Of a stretch of 64,000 nt of DNA, positions 8,665 to 16,389 are shown piece by piece. Source of the stretch: an uncultured Microbacteriaceae bacterium. GTDB taxonomy: Bacteria; Actinomycetota; Actinomycetes; Actinomycetales; Microbacteriaceae. The position numbers were made by a program, and so were the translations under genes. The stretch is from the NCBI GenBank assembly GCA_947487835.1, contig CANKXX010000004.1, positions 62,001 to 126,000 on the forward strand. Reading direction: 5' to 3'. The notes beneath the pieces are model-generated. The model worked only from the letters and a program-made list of their open reading frames with translations. It made no database searches and was not told the origin of the DNA. Position 1 is the first letter of the stretch. Each line of letters begins with the position of its first letter.

Positions 8665-9073
8665 GGCCGCGCACCTCCAACCCTCGCTCGAGACCGACGA
8701 GCCCGATGACGGGCAGCGGGAGCACGACGGTCACCTCGACCGTGCGGGTGCCCGCCAGATCCCGGTAGGCCGAGCTCACCTGCCGGGCGTAGCCCGGACT
8801 GAGCGCCGTGCGGAGCAGATCCCGGGTGCGCTGCTCCCCCTCGGCGAGCCCGGCGTCGGCGAGCGCCGCGATCCGCGCCCCCTCGGCAGCCGCGTCCAGC
8901 GCGGTGTTCCGCACGTGCAGGGCGAGCCCGAGCTGCAGCACGGACAGGGTGAGCAACGCGAGCAGCCCCGCGACGAGCGCGAACTCGGCAGGCGCGCTGC
9001 CCCGCTCACCCTGCCCGCCCCTCCCGCTCGGCCATGGCCGCCGCCACCGCCGCCCGCGCCGTCGCCGCGCCAC
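8639..9073 (-). CDS. TadE family pilus assembly protein
   Basis: About 144 aa. The region GERGSAPAEFALVAGLLALL shows the TadE motif (Gly-Ser, Ala, Glu-Phe) and the single membrane segment, followed by ALDAAAEGARIAALADAG and a beta-rich exported part. The start is uncertain: a GTG at 9073, twelve bases after the pilin stop, is the first valid start after that gene, but no ribosome-binding site is visible, and a shorter form closer to the motif is possible. Overlaps the next TadE-like gene by 26 bases. Confidence 0.75.
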   Translation of the reverse strand: MARRRRGRRWRRPWPSGRGGQGERGSAPAEFALVAGLLALLTLSVLQLGLALHVRNTALDAAAEGARIAALADAGLAEGEQRTRDLLRTALSPGYARQVSSAYRDLAGTRTVEVTVVLPLPVIGLVGLERGLEVRGHAAVEALD

Positions 9074-9084
9074 GACAGAGCCCG

Positions 9085-9252
9085 TCAGAAGGACGTGACC
9101 CGCGAGATGGCCTGCTCGAAGACCTCGCCGAGCGCGGGCCCGGCCAGCCCCCAGAGCAGGATCACGAGTCCTGCGGTCATCAGCGTGATGAGCACCCAGC
9201 CGGGCACGTCCCCGCGCTCCTCCTCGACGAATCGTCTGCGCAACGTCTTCAT
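9085..9252 (-). CDS. DUF4244 Flp-type pilin
   Basis: A 55-aa protein: basic and acidic N-terminus MKTLRRRFVEEERGDVPGW, a hydrophobic helix (VLITLMTAGLVILLWGLAGPAL) and a short tail. Size and layout match the DUF4244/Flp pilin of actinobacterial Tad loci (Rv3656c position). An AGGAAAGGGG ribosome-binding site precedes the ATG at 9252, which favours this start over an in-frame codon at 9348. Since the hydrolase gene separates it from tadABC, it probably has its own promoter in 9253-9545. Confidence 0.85.
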   Translation of the reverse strand: MKTLRRRFVEEERGDVPGWVLITLMTAGLVILLWGLAGPALGEVFEQAISRVTSF

Positions 9253-9382
9253 CGGACGCCCCTTTCCTCGGCACACCGCCGGACTGCCCCATCGTCCGTC
9301 CGATCCCCCGTGCCCCGCGGAATCTGTCCACAGGCAGCGGCTGCACACCGCCTCGGACGCAACGCTGATCCGCTCCGATGTC

Positions 9383-9445
9383 CCTGCCCAGGCAGGAGCT
9401 TCCTGCCCAGGTTCACCCTGTGCAGGATGCCGCTGCCTGGGCAGG
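9383..9445. repeat. Three copies of a decamer, one inverted
   Basis: CCTGCCCAGG occurs at 9383-9392 and 9402-9411 and, inverted, as CCTGGGCAGG at 9436-9445, in the 293-bp divergent gap between the pilin (starts 9252, minus) and the hydrolase (starts 9546, plus). The inverted pair could form a hairpin or be binding sites for a regulator of either gene. No matching regulator is known from the sequence. Confidence 0.6.
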
Positions 9446-9510
9446 CGCCGGTCGTTCGGGCGTGCGGGCGTGCGGGCGGACTGGTACCGGGCGTGGGTGT
9501 TCCGAACCCG

Positions 9511-9539
9511 TGACGGGTGTCGGTGGGCGACCGTATCCT
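9511..9539 (+). promoter_or_regulatory. Leaderless promoter of the hydrolase gene
   Basis: TGACGG (9511-9516) and TATCCT (9534-9539) are separated by 17 bases, and the ATG begins six bases after the -10 box. No ribosome-binding site is present, so the transcript probably starts at or next to the start codon. Confidence 0.55.
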
Positions 9540-9545
9540 CGCGGC

Positions 9546-10244
9546 ATGGACATCGTTCTCATTCCCGGTTTCTGGCTCGACGGCGCGTCCTGGGACGACG
9601 TGGCCGCACCCCTGCGCGACGCGGGTCACACCGTGCACGCGCTGACCCTGCCCGGCATGGAGTCCCGGGACGCCGACCGTTCCGGGATCGGCCTGCGCGA
9701 TCACGTCGACGCGGTCGTCCGGGTGGTGGACTCCCTGCCCGGCCCCGTGGTGCTCGTCGGGCACAGCGGCGGCGGTGCCATCGCCTACGCCGCCGCGGAC
9801 GCCCGTCCCGACTCCATCGCCCGGGTCGTCTACGTGGACTCCGGCCCGCTCGCCGAGGGCGGGGTGATCAACGACGAGCTGCCCGAGGTCGACGGCGAGG
9901 TGCCGCTGCCCGACTGGGGCATCTTCGAGGACGAGGACCTCGTCGACCTCACCGACGAGCTGCGGGAGCGGTTCCGGAGCATCGCGATCCCCGAGCCCGC
10001 CCGGGTGACCAGCGACCCGCAGGTGCTCTCCGATCCCCGCCGCTACGACGTGCCGGCCACGGTCATCTGCTGCGAGTTCCCCGCCGACATGATCCGCGAC
10101 CTCATGGGGAAGGGCCACCCCTACGTCGCGGAGCTCGCCCGGCTCACGGACTACGAGCTCGTCGACCTGCCGACCGGCCACTGGCCGCAGCTCACCAAGC
10201 CGCGCGAGCTCGCCACGGCGATCCTTGCGGCCGTCGACCGCTAG
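9546..10244 (+). CDS. Alpha/beta-fold hydrolase
   Basis: 232-aa alpha/beta hydrolase. The oxyanion turn lies in IPGFWLDGASWDDV (about 5-20), the nucleophile elbow is VLVGHSGGGAIAYA (Ser at about residue 79) and the catalytic His is in LPTGHWPQLT near the C-terminus. Substrate unknown; small esterases of this group are common. It lies antisense within the Tad cluster: its stop overlaps the tadC stop tail to tail (CTAG at 10241-10244). It therefore splits tadABC from the pilin genes and was probably inserted there. The start is supported by a -10 box six bases upstream. Confidence 0.9.
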   Translation: MDIVLIPGFWLDGASWDDVAAPLRDAGHTVHALTLPGMESRDADRSGIGLRDHVDAVVRVVDSLPGPVVLVGHSGGGAIAYAAADARPDSIARVVYVDSGPLAEGGVINDELPEVDGEVPLPDWGIFEDEDLVDLTDELRERFRSIAIPEPARVTSDPQVLSDPRRYDVPATVICCEFPADMIRDLMGKGHPYVAELARLTDYELVDLPTGHWPQLTKPRELATAILAAVDR

Positions 10245-11179
10245 AACCCCGCCTGCAGCACGAAGATGCCGGGGTAGATCGCGAAGACGACGGTCACCGG
10301 CAGGATCAGGAAGACGAGCGGCACGAGCATCGCCACCTCTTTCCTGCCCGCCGCCTCGAGGAGGTCCCGCTTGGCGACCTCCCGCGCGTCCTGAGCCTGT
10401 GCCCGCAGCACCTCGGCGAGCGGGGTGCCCTTCTCGAGCGCGGTGACGATCTGCTCGACGAGTCGGCCGATCGAGGGCATGCCGAGCCGGGCGTCCAGCG
10501 CCTCCAGCGCGGCGGCGAGCCCGACGCCGGTGCGGGCGTCGGAGACGACGAGCCCGATCTCCCGGGACAGCTCGCCCGACGTGACCCTCGCGACGCGGCG
10601 GAGCGCGTCCAGCACCCCCTCCCCGGCGGACACGCTGAGCGTGAGGAACTCGACCACCGTGGGGAACTCCCCCGAGATCCGCGCGAGGCGGGCCCGCACC
10701 GCGCGCTGCAGGAGAGCGTCGCGCAGCGTCGTGCCGAGCAACGCGCCGACGACGGGCAGCGCAATGGGCACGGCGAGCGGAACGGCGCGGTCGAGCGCGA
10801 TCGCGACGGACACCGCGACGCCCGCGGTGGCGCCGATCAGGGCCCACGCCAGCTGCTGCGCCCGGAACTGCTCGACGCCGAGCGGCGAACCCGACTGCCG
10901 GAGCCGCAGCCGGAGGCGCTCCGCACCCCCGAGCAGGGATTCGAGCCCGAGCCGACCGCGCAGGAACAGCGGGGCGATCAGCGCGCCGACCGCCGGGAGC
11001 GGATCCACCGGCCGCCGCGACGCCAGCCGGCGCGCCTGCTCCGACACGTCGAGGAGGTACGGCGCCACCCGCGCCGCGAGCGGGAGCGCGCCGACCCTCG
11101 GCAGCAGCGAGACGAGCGACCACACCCCGAGTCCGAGAACCACGCCGAGCAGCATCGCCCAGGACGCCGCCGGGGTCAC
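10241..11179 (-). CDS. tadC: Pilus assembly protein TadC
   Basis: Inner-membrane platform protein of the Tad/type II secretion F family; with TadB it anchors the assembly ATPase. About 312 aa, with N-terminal membrane segments, then the T2SSF domain (about 135-290: SGEFPTVVEFLTLSVSAGEGVLDALRRVA, ALDARLGMPSIGRLVEQIVTALEKGTPLAEVLRAQAQ) and two C-terminal helices (AMLVPLVFLILPVTVVFAIYPG). The GTG at 11179 overlaps the tadB stop (GTGA) and is preferred over the upstream frame. Confidence 0.9.
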   Translation of the reverse strand: MTPAASWAMLLGVVLGLGVWSLVSLLPRVGALPLAARVAPYLLDVSEQARRLASRRPVDPLPAVGALIAPLFLRGRLGLESLLGGAERLRLRLRQSGSPLGVEQFRAQQLAWALIGATAGVAVSVAIALDRAVPLAVPIALPVVGALLGTTLRDALLQRAVRARLARISGEFPTVVEFLTLSVSAGEGVLDALRRVARVTSGELSREIGLVVSDARTGVGLAAALEALDARLGMPSIGRLVEQIVTALEKGTPLAEVLRAQAQDAREVAKRDLLEAAGRKEVAMLVPLVFLILPVTVVFAIYPGIFVLQAGF

Positions 11180-12042
11180 CGGAACCACCGCCGCTCCTCC
11201 GGCAGCCGGGCGAGGCGCATCATCGCCCGGTAGGCCACGAACGACACGGCGACGCCGCCCGCGATGAGCGCGCCGCCTCCGGCCGAGTTGTACGCCGCCG
11301 CGGCCTCGGGCCGGGTCGACAGCAGCACGAGGACCAGCCACGGGGCCGCAACCGCGAGCTTCGCCGCGTTGACGACCCAGGACTGCCGCGCCTCGGCCTC
11401 CCCGCGGATGGCCGACTCGGCCCGAAGGTAGGACGAGAGGTTCCGCAGCACGGCGGTCAGCTCGCTCCCCCCGACCTCGCGCGCCATCCGGAGGATCTCG
11501 AGGATTCGGTCGGCCGTCGGGTCCGCCAGCCGCTCCTTGAGCGCGTCGACGCTCACCGAGAAGTTGCCGGTGGCTCCGTAGTCGCGCTCAAAGGCGGCGA
11601 ACGCGGCGCGGAGGCCTGCCGGCCCGGCGTGCGCCAGGGACGCGACGGCGTCCGGCAGGGATGCGCCCGAGCGCACGGCGGAGATGAGGTGGTCGACGAC
11701 GTCCGGCCACGCGCCGCGGTGCGCGCGCCGAGCCGCGCGAGCCCGCCAGCCGGCCGCGAGGAACGGCGCCAGCAGCCCGACGGCGCCGGCCGCGAGCGCG
11801 ACGGCCGTCACGCCGGACACGGCGCTGCCCAGAGCGAAGCCCGCGACGGCGGAGAGGCCGGACAGGGCGAGGAAGGCCGGGAGCGGCAGTCGCTCGAGGC
11901 CGGCCCGAGCCAGCCGGTCCCGCAGGGTCACGAGGGGTCCGCGCTGCGCCGCGGTCCGCCGTCGACGCCGCTCGGGCCAGAGGAGGGGAGCCACCATGGA
12001 CAGCAGACCGAGCCCGAGGCAGAGGCCGAGGAGGGTGCTCAT
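11176..12042 (-). CDS. tadB: Pilus assembly protein TadB
   Basis: 288-aa platform protein of the type II secretion F family. N-terminal helices (about 1-20 and 55-100), the cytosolic helical bundle (HRGAWPDVVDHLISAVRSGASLPDAVASLAHAGPAGL, then RDYGATGNFSVSVDALKERL) and two C-terminal membrane helices are visible. ATG at 12042 overlaps the ATPase stop (ATGA). Together with TadC it fits the Rv3658c/Rv3657c pair of mycobacterial Tad loci. Confidence 0.9.
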   Translation of the reverse strand: MSTLLGLCLGLGLLSMVAPLLWPERRRRRTAAQRGPLVTLRDRLARAGLERLPLPAFLALSGLSAVAGFALGSAVSGVTAVALAAGAVGLLAPFLAAGWRARAARRAHRGAWPDVVDHLISAVRSGASLPDAVASLAHAGPAGLRAAFAAFERDYGATGNFSVSVDALKERLADPTADRILEILRMAREVGGSELTAVLRNLSSYLRAESAIRGEAEARQSWVVNAAKLAVAAPWLVLVLLSTRPEAAAAYNSAGGGALIAGGVAVSFVAYRAMMRLARLPEERRWFR

Positions 12043-13403
12043 TCGCGGTCCCCGGGAGTCTCGACCTTCCGCAGGAGGGCACCGGGATCGAGCCCCACGG
12101 CCGCGAACCGTTGCTCGCGGCCCGGCGCCGCCCCGGTCGGCCGGAGGGCGCCGCCGCGGCTTGCGAAGACCTCCGTCACGTCGATCGTCCCGTCCGGCGT
12201 GCTGCCGAGGACGGAGCAGATGCTCGCGACGCGACGGCGACCGGACGACGCGAGCTCCAGGTGGACGACGACGTCGACGCAGGCGGCGACCGTCGGCACG
12301 ATGAAGGAGGAGTCGATGTTCCGGCCGGCGAGCAACGGAAGGGTGCAGAGCTTGGTCAGGGCCTCGCGCGGCCCGTTGGCGTGGATGCTGCTCATGCCGG
12401 GCAGGCCGGAGTTGAGCGCGATGAGGAGGTCCAGGCTCTCCGCCTCGCGCACCTCGCCCACCACGAGGCGGTCGGGCCGCATCCGCAGTGCCTCCTTGAT
12501 CAGCCGGCGCAGCGTGATCTCGCCCGTGCCCTCCAGCGACGCCTGCCTGCACTGCATGGCGACCACGTCGCGCCCGGTCAGGTCGAGCTCGAAGGTCTCC
12601 TCCACCGTCACGATGCGCTCGGCCGGCCGCGCCACCGAGAGCAGCGCGTTCAGCAGCGTCGTCTTGCCGCTCTGCGTGGCGCCGGAGACTAGGATGTTGA
12701 GCCCGGCGAGCACGCACATGCGCAGGAACTCGGCCGCCACCGGGGGCAGCGAGCCCAGCTCGACGAGTTGCCCCAGCTCGCGGATGCGGCGCGGGAACTT
12801 CCGCACGTTGACGGCCCAGTGCCGCCGGGTCACGTCGGGGATGACGACGTGCAGGCGGGATCCGTCGGGCAGCGACGCGTCGACGAAGGGCGAGGACAGG
12901 TCCACCCGGCGGCCGGAGGACTGCAGCATCCGCTCCACGAGGTCTCGCACCTCACCGTCGGTGAGCACGGTCGTGGTCAGCTCCGGCACCCCGTCGCGCG
13001 CGATGAACACCCGCGTCGGCGAGTTGATCCAGATCTCCTCGACCGCGGGGTCGTCCAGGTACGGCTGGATCGCGCCGAAGCCGGTGAGCATGTCCACGAC
13101 GCGGCGCGCGACCGCGGACTCGTCCGCGACGACGGGTGTCGCGGAGCCCAGCGCGTGCTCGCTGTAGCGGCGCACCTCGTCCCGCACGTAGCGGGCGGCG
13201 AGTCCGCCGTCGGCCAGGTCCACCCCGTCCCGCCGCACGCGCTCGCGCACCCTCGCGGCGATGATCTCAGCGGCGGACGACACGGCAGCATTGTCGTTCG
13301 CTGGCCGCCGACCGCGGGCGACTTCTCCACAGGTTCGCCCCGAGCCTCGGCGGCCGAGCCGGTACCCGGTGGCGGCGAACTGGGGCGTGGCGGTCCGGCG
13401 CAT
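12039..13403 (-). CDS. tadA: Tad secretion ATPase (TadA/CpaF)
   Basis: Hexameric ATPase that powers pilus assembly. Signature segments: FGAIQPYLDDPAVEEIWINSP, the Walker A SGATQSGKTTLLNALL, the Asp box VTVEETFELDL, the Walker B region LRMRPDRLVVGEVREAE, and the His box GMSSIHANGPREAL. The start is uncertain. ATG at 13403, with a G-rich stretch before it, gives 454 aa; GTG at 13283 gives 414 aa and begins close to the conserved domain (SSAAEIIAARVRERV). No TadZ or prepilin peptidase gene is next to it, so those are encoded elsewhere or missing. Confidence 0.88.
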   Translation of the reverse strand: MRRTATPQFAATGYRLGRRGSGRTCGEVARGRRPANDNAAVSSAAEIIAARVRERVRRDGVDLADGGLAARYVRDEVRRYSEHALGSATPVVADESAVARRVVDMLTGFGAIQPYLDDPAVEEIWINSPTRVFIARDGVPELTTTVLTDGEVRDLVERMLQSSGRRVDLSSPFVDASLPDGSRLHVVIPDVTRRHWAVNVRKFPRRIRELGQLVELGSLPPVAAEFLRMCVLAGLNILVSGATQSGKTTLLNALLSVARPAERIVTVEETFELDLTGRDVVAMQCRQASLEGTGEITLRRLIKEALRMRPDRLVVGEVREAESLDLLIALNSGLPGMSSIHANGPREALTKLCTLPLLAGRNIDSSFIVPTVAACVDVVVHLELASSGRRRVASICSVLGSTPDGTIDVTEVFASRGGALRPTGAAPGREQRFAAVGLDPGALLRKVETPGDRE

Positions 13404-13488
13404 TCCGCGCCCCCGCTCACTACCATCTGCATACCGACACACCCGAAGTGCCGGCGCCGCGCAGCGTTGCGCACCCTTGGAGTCCGCC

Positions 13489-14262
13489 ATGCCCACTCGA
13501 GCCTTCACCCCTCCCGGTGCCCCGATCTGGATCGAGCTCTACAGCCGCGAGCCGAAGCTGTCCGCCCGCTTCTACTCCCAGCTGTTCGGCTGGACCGCCG
13601 ACCCGGCGTCCGACGAGGAGGGCTACATCGCCTGCCGGCTCAAAGGATCCGTGCTCGCCGGCATCAGCGCCGCGGATGTCGGCGCGGGTGCCCCCGAAGG
13701 CTGGCTGGTCTACCTCGCCTCGCCGGATGCCCCGGCCACCACCGCCGCCGCGGAGACCCACGGCGGCGAGGTGCTCGTCGAGCCGCTGGCCATCGGTACC
13801 CTCGGCACGATGGCCCTCGTCGCGGATCCCGGGGACGCGCTCGTCGGGGTGTGGCAGCCGGGCGACCACCGCGGTACCGAGATCGTGGACGAGGAGGGGG
13901 CACCGGTGTGGCACGAGGTCGAGGCGAAGGACTACGTGCGATCCCTCGCCTTCTACCGCAACGCCTTCCTCTGGGAGACCCAGGTGGAGAGCGACACCGA
14001 CGACTTCCGGTACAGCGTGCAGGTGTTCGAGGGCAACCCGTACGCGGGCATCATGGACGCCGACGGGCAGCCGCCCGAGGACGGGCTCTCGCGCTGGCGG
14101 GTCTACTTCCGGGTGGCGGACGTCGACCGGGCGTGCGCCGACGCGGTGCGCCTCGGCGGCACCGTGCGCACGGGCCCCGAGGACACGCCGTACGGCCGGA
14201 TGGCGGAGATCGTGGATCCCGTGGGCGCCGCGTTCAACGTGATGGACCCCGCGGAGGGCTGA
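13489..14262 (+). CDS. Two-domain VOC (glyoxalase-fold) protein
   Basis: 257 aa with two vicinal-oxygen-chelate modules: about 10-125 (PIWIELYSREPKLSARFYSQLFGW ... MALVADPGDALVGVWQPG) and about 135-255 (PVWHEVEAKDYVRSLAFYRNAFLW ... AEIVDPVGAAFNVMDP). Such proteins include resistance proteins and dioxygenases, but the FYxxLFGW and DPxGA motifs alone do not tell function, and the usual metal-binding His/Glu set is incomplete. Divergent from the Tad ATPase. Confidence 0.85.
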   Translation: MPTRAFTPPGAPIWIELYSREPKLSARFYSQLFGWTADPASDEEGYIACRLKGSVLAGISAADVGAGAPEGWLVYLASPDAPATTAAAETHGGEVLVEPLAIGTLGTMALVADPGDALVGVWQPGDHRGTEIVDEEGAPVWHEVEAKDYVRSLAFYRNAFLWETQVESDTDDFRYSVQVFEGNPYAGIMDADGQPPEDGLSRWRVYFRVADVDRACADAVRLGGTVRTGPEDTPYGRMAEIVDPVGAAFNVMDPAEG

Positions 14263-14275
14263 AGCCGGCGGCCCC

Positions 14276-14281
14276 TACACT
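14276..14281 (+). promoter_or_regulatory. -10 box of the tRNA-Leu gene
   Basis: TACACT lies eleven bases before the mature tRNA 5' end. No good -35 was found at the expected distance. Confidence 0.45.
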
Positions 14282-14292
14282 GGGAACCGCTC

Positions 14293-14374
14293 GCGGGAGT
14301 GGTGAAATTGGCAGACACGCAGGATTTAGGTTCCTGTGCTTTCGAGCGTGAGGGTTCAAGTCCCTTCTCCCGCA
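14293..14374 (+). tRNA. tRNA-Leu (anticodon UAG)
   Basis: 82 nt. Acceptor GCGGGAG pairs with CTCCCGC; the D-arm contains GGTGAAATTGGCAGACA, the anticodon stem CAGGA/TCCTG encloses TTTAGGT (anticodon TAG), a class II variable arm follows (TGCTTTCGAGCG), and the T-arm is GGGTTCAAGTCCC. The long variable arm and anticodon make it a leucine tRNA reading CUN codons. CCA is not fully encoded (A then CCG follows). Confidence 0.97.
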
Positions 14375-14446
14375 CCGACGACGTCATCCGCCCGTCCGCC
14401 TCCCCGGCTTCCGTCGCCGCCCGTCCCGCCCGGCCCCGCGGGCACG

Positions 14447-14481
14447 AAAAAGCTGCGACGGACCCGAGGGTCCGCCGCAGC
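14447..14481 (-). terminator. Intrinsic terminator of the small membrane-protein gene
   Basis: GCTGCGACGGACCC (14452-14465) pairs with the region 14468-14481, with one mismatch, around a two-base loop. On the minus strand it is followed by TTTTT (14451-14447). It ends transcription from the gene at 14504-14683 and may also stop tRNA-Leu transcripts arriving from the other side. Confidence 0.75.
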
Positions 14482-14503
14482 CGGAGTTCGTGAGGCGCGG
14501 GTC

Positions 14504-14683
14504 CTAGCGCCGGCGCTCCATCGCGCCGATGACCTGGACCGGGATGAAGAACGCCGCGGTCACGGCGAGGATGCCGATGAAGAAGACGAGCATCTCCCAG
14601 CCGGGTACCCCGAACGACGCTCCGAGGAGGAAGACGCCGCCGAGGAAGAGAAGCGCCGAGACGAGAAAGGCCACGATGTTCAT
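14504..14683 (-). CDS. Small two-helix membrane protein
   Basis: A 59-aa reading frame from ATG 14683 to TAG 14504. It begins MNIVAFLVSALLFLGGVFLL, continues through a GVPGWE turn and a second hydrophobic stretch (MLVFFIGILAVTAAFFIPV), and ends with a basic tail (MERRRR-like). Two membrane helices with positive charge at the C-terminus, a proper intrinsic terminator directly downstream and strong third-position GC bias support a real gene. Function unknown. Confidence 0.75.
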   Translation of the reverse strand: MNIVAFLVSALLFLGGVFLLGASFGVPGWEMLVFFIGILAVTAAFFIPVQVIGAMERRR

Positions 14684-14887
14684 GGCTTCATTCTAGGAGT
14701 TCTCCCCCGGTCTCGCGCACACCTCACGGGCGCCTTTCCGGGTCCGCGCGAACGGCTCCCGCTTTGGGGGGAAATCCCTCGGTTCCGCGCCCGCGCCGCG
14801 CGCTAGTGTGATGAGCACCGCGCGGCGAGAGAGTACCCCCATCGGTCGCCTCGTGCTCGTGACCAGCGAACTGGAGAACCCGAACCC

Positions 14888-15640
14888 GTGGCGCCCACCG
14901 CACTCATCCCCTTCCTCGATCCGGAGCAGTTGATCCAGGGATTCGGTGCCTTCGCGCTGCTCGGCATCTGCTTCATCGTGTTCGCCGAGACCGGCCTGTT
15001 CGTGGGCTTCCTGCTGCCCGGCGACACGCTCCTCGTCATCACCGGCATCCTCACGTTCTCGGGCGTGATCGAGATGGACATCTGGTGGGTCTGTCTCGCG
15101 ATCGGCTTCGCCGCCTTCGTGGGCGGCGAGGTGGGCTACCTCATCGGCCACAAAGCCGGGCCGAAGGTCTTCGAACGCAAGGACAGCGGCATCTTCAGCC
15201 GCGAGAACGTCGTGCGCACCAACCGGTTCTTCGAGCGCTTCGGCGGGCTCGCCGTCATCCTCGCGCGCTTCGTGCCCGTCGTGCGCACCTTCGCCCCGCT
15301 GGCCGCGGGCGTCGGCCACATGAACTACCGCAAGTACTCGCTCTACAACCTCATCGGCGCGCTGATCTGGGGCTCCGGGCTCACCTACGCCGGTTACCTG
15401 CTCGGCTACATCCCGCCGCTGCGCGACTTCGTCAGCCACTACATCGACATGATCCTGCTCGGCGCCGTCGTCGTGACGATCGTGCCCACCGCCATCCACT
15501 ACGTGCAGTCCAGCCGGAAGGCCAAGGCGGCCGCCGCCGCGGCCGCCTCCGAGCGGAGCCGCGCGGAGCTGCTGCTCGACCCCGAGGACTTCACCCAGCA
15601 CCCGAGCCCCGGCTACCACGGCGAGGTCAGTGACCGCTAG
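14888..15640 (+). CDS. DedA family membrane protein
   Basis: 250-aa DedA/VTT-domain protein, a family linked to flipping of undecaprenyl phosphate or phospholipids across the membrane. Motifs: FAETGLFVGFLLPGDTLL near the N-terminus, GGEVGYLIGHKAGPKVFERKD, and the conserved arginines and proline of RFFERFGGLAVILARFVPVVRTFAPLAAGVG. About five hydrophobic segments, then an Ala/Lys/Arg C-terminal tail. GTG start at 14888 with GGAG eleven bases upstream; a TAGTGT box lies near 14805. Confidence 0.92.
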   Translation: MAPTALIPFLDPEQLIQGFGAFALLGICFIVFAETGLFVGFLLPGDTLLVITGILTFSGVIEMDIWWVCLAIGFAAFVGGEVGYLIGHKAGPKVFERKDSGIFSRENVVRTNRFFERFGGLAVILARFVPVVRTFAPLAAGVGHMNYRKYSLYNLIGALIWGSGLTYAGYLLGYIPPLRDFVSHYIDMILLGAVVVTIVPTAIHYVQSSRKAKAAAAAAASERSRAELLLDPEDFTQHPSPGYHGEVSDR

Positions 15641-15705
15641 CCGCGGCGTTCCCGGCGCGTGCCGGCGGACAGCGCGGCCGGTGGCCGGTAGGGCCGGTCT
15701 GACGA

Positions 15706-16389
15706 TCAGGCCGTCAGCCACACCGATCGGGCGGCCTGGGCGCCGAGCTCGAGCCGCGGACCGCCCCGCAGCTGCACGCACAGCGCGTCGCTGAAGGGTG
15801 TGGGCGGCAGCACGGTGAGCCCGGTCCCGACGTCGAGGGACACCGACGCGAAGTAGCGCAGCAGGTCGGAGTCCCGGTCGCTGATGCGGACCACGGCGCC
15901 GGCGTGGCCGATCGCCGCGTCCTGCAGCAGCACCGCGTCGGGCCGTCGGACGTGCCCGTCGGCGGTCGGGATGGGGTCGCCGTGCGGATCGCTCTCCGGT
16001 TGTCCGAGCTGCTCGGCGATCGACTCGAGCAGCCGGTCGGACAGCGAGTGCTCGAGCACCTCCGCCTCGTCGTGCACCTCGTCCCAGCTGTACCCGAACG
16101 AGCGCACGAGCCAGGTCTCGATGAGGCGGTGCCTGCGCAGCATCCGCAGCGCGAGGGCCGTGCCCTCGTCGGTCAGCGTGACGGCGCCGTACGGGCGGTG
16201 CGTGACGAGGCCGACGCGCGCCAGCTTCTTCACCATCTCGGTCACCGACGACGCGGCGAGTCCCAGCCGGGTCGCCAGCACGGACGGCGTGATGGGCTCC
16301 GGCTGCCACTCGGTGTGCGCATAGATGGCCTTCACGTAGTCCTCGAACGCCATGGGAACGGCGCCGGGCGCGGGCGGGAGCGGCTGCAT
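15706..16389 (-). CDS. mntR: Manganese-dependent DtxR-family repressor (MntR-like)
   Basis: 227 aa: N-terminal winged helix (about 15-75), dimerisation/metal domain (80-145), and a C-terminal SH3/FeoA-like domain. Metal ligands point to manganese rather than iron. The MntR Asp is kept (EDYVK, Asp17) where iron regulators have Met, and the Cys of DtxR/IdeR is replaced by Glu in VHDEAEVLEHS (Glu110), followed by Glu113 and His114; His87 is in RRHRL. ATG at 16389 overlaps the permease stop (TGATG), so regulator and transporter are one operon. It probably binds the palindrome at 18927-18942. Confidence 0.9.
   Translation of the reverse strand: MQPLPPAPGAVPMAFEDYVKAIYAHTEWQPEPITPSVLATRLGLAASSVTEMVKKLARVGLVTHRPYGAVTLTDEGTALALRMLRRHRLIETWLVRSFGYSWDEVHDEAEVLEHSLSDRLLESIAEQLGQPESDPHGDPIPTADGHVRRPDAVLLQDAAIGHAGAVVRISDRDSDLLRYFASVSLDVGTGLTVLPPTPFSDALCVQLRGGPRLELGAQAARSVWLTA

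Noticed and set aside
8606-11233. An 875-residue plus-strand open frame over the Tad cluster
   Set aside because: Translation is low-complexity Arg/Ala/Pro, antisense to clearly recognisable TadC, TadE and pilin genes.
15641-15705. Terminator hairpin between the DedA gene and mntR
   Set aside because: Only short GGCC/CCGG repeats are present; no stem strong enough to call.
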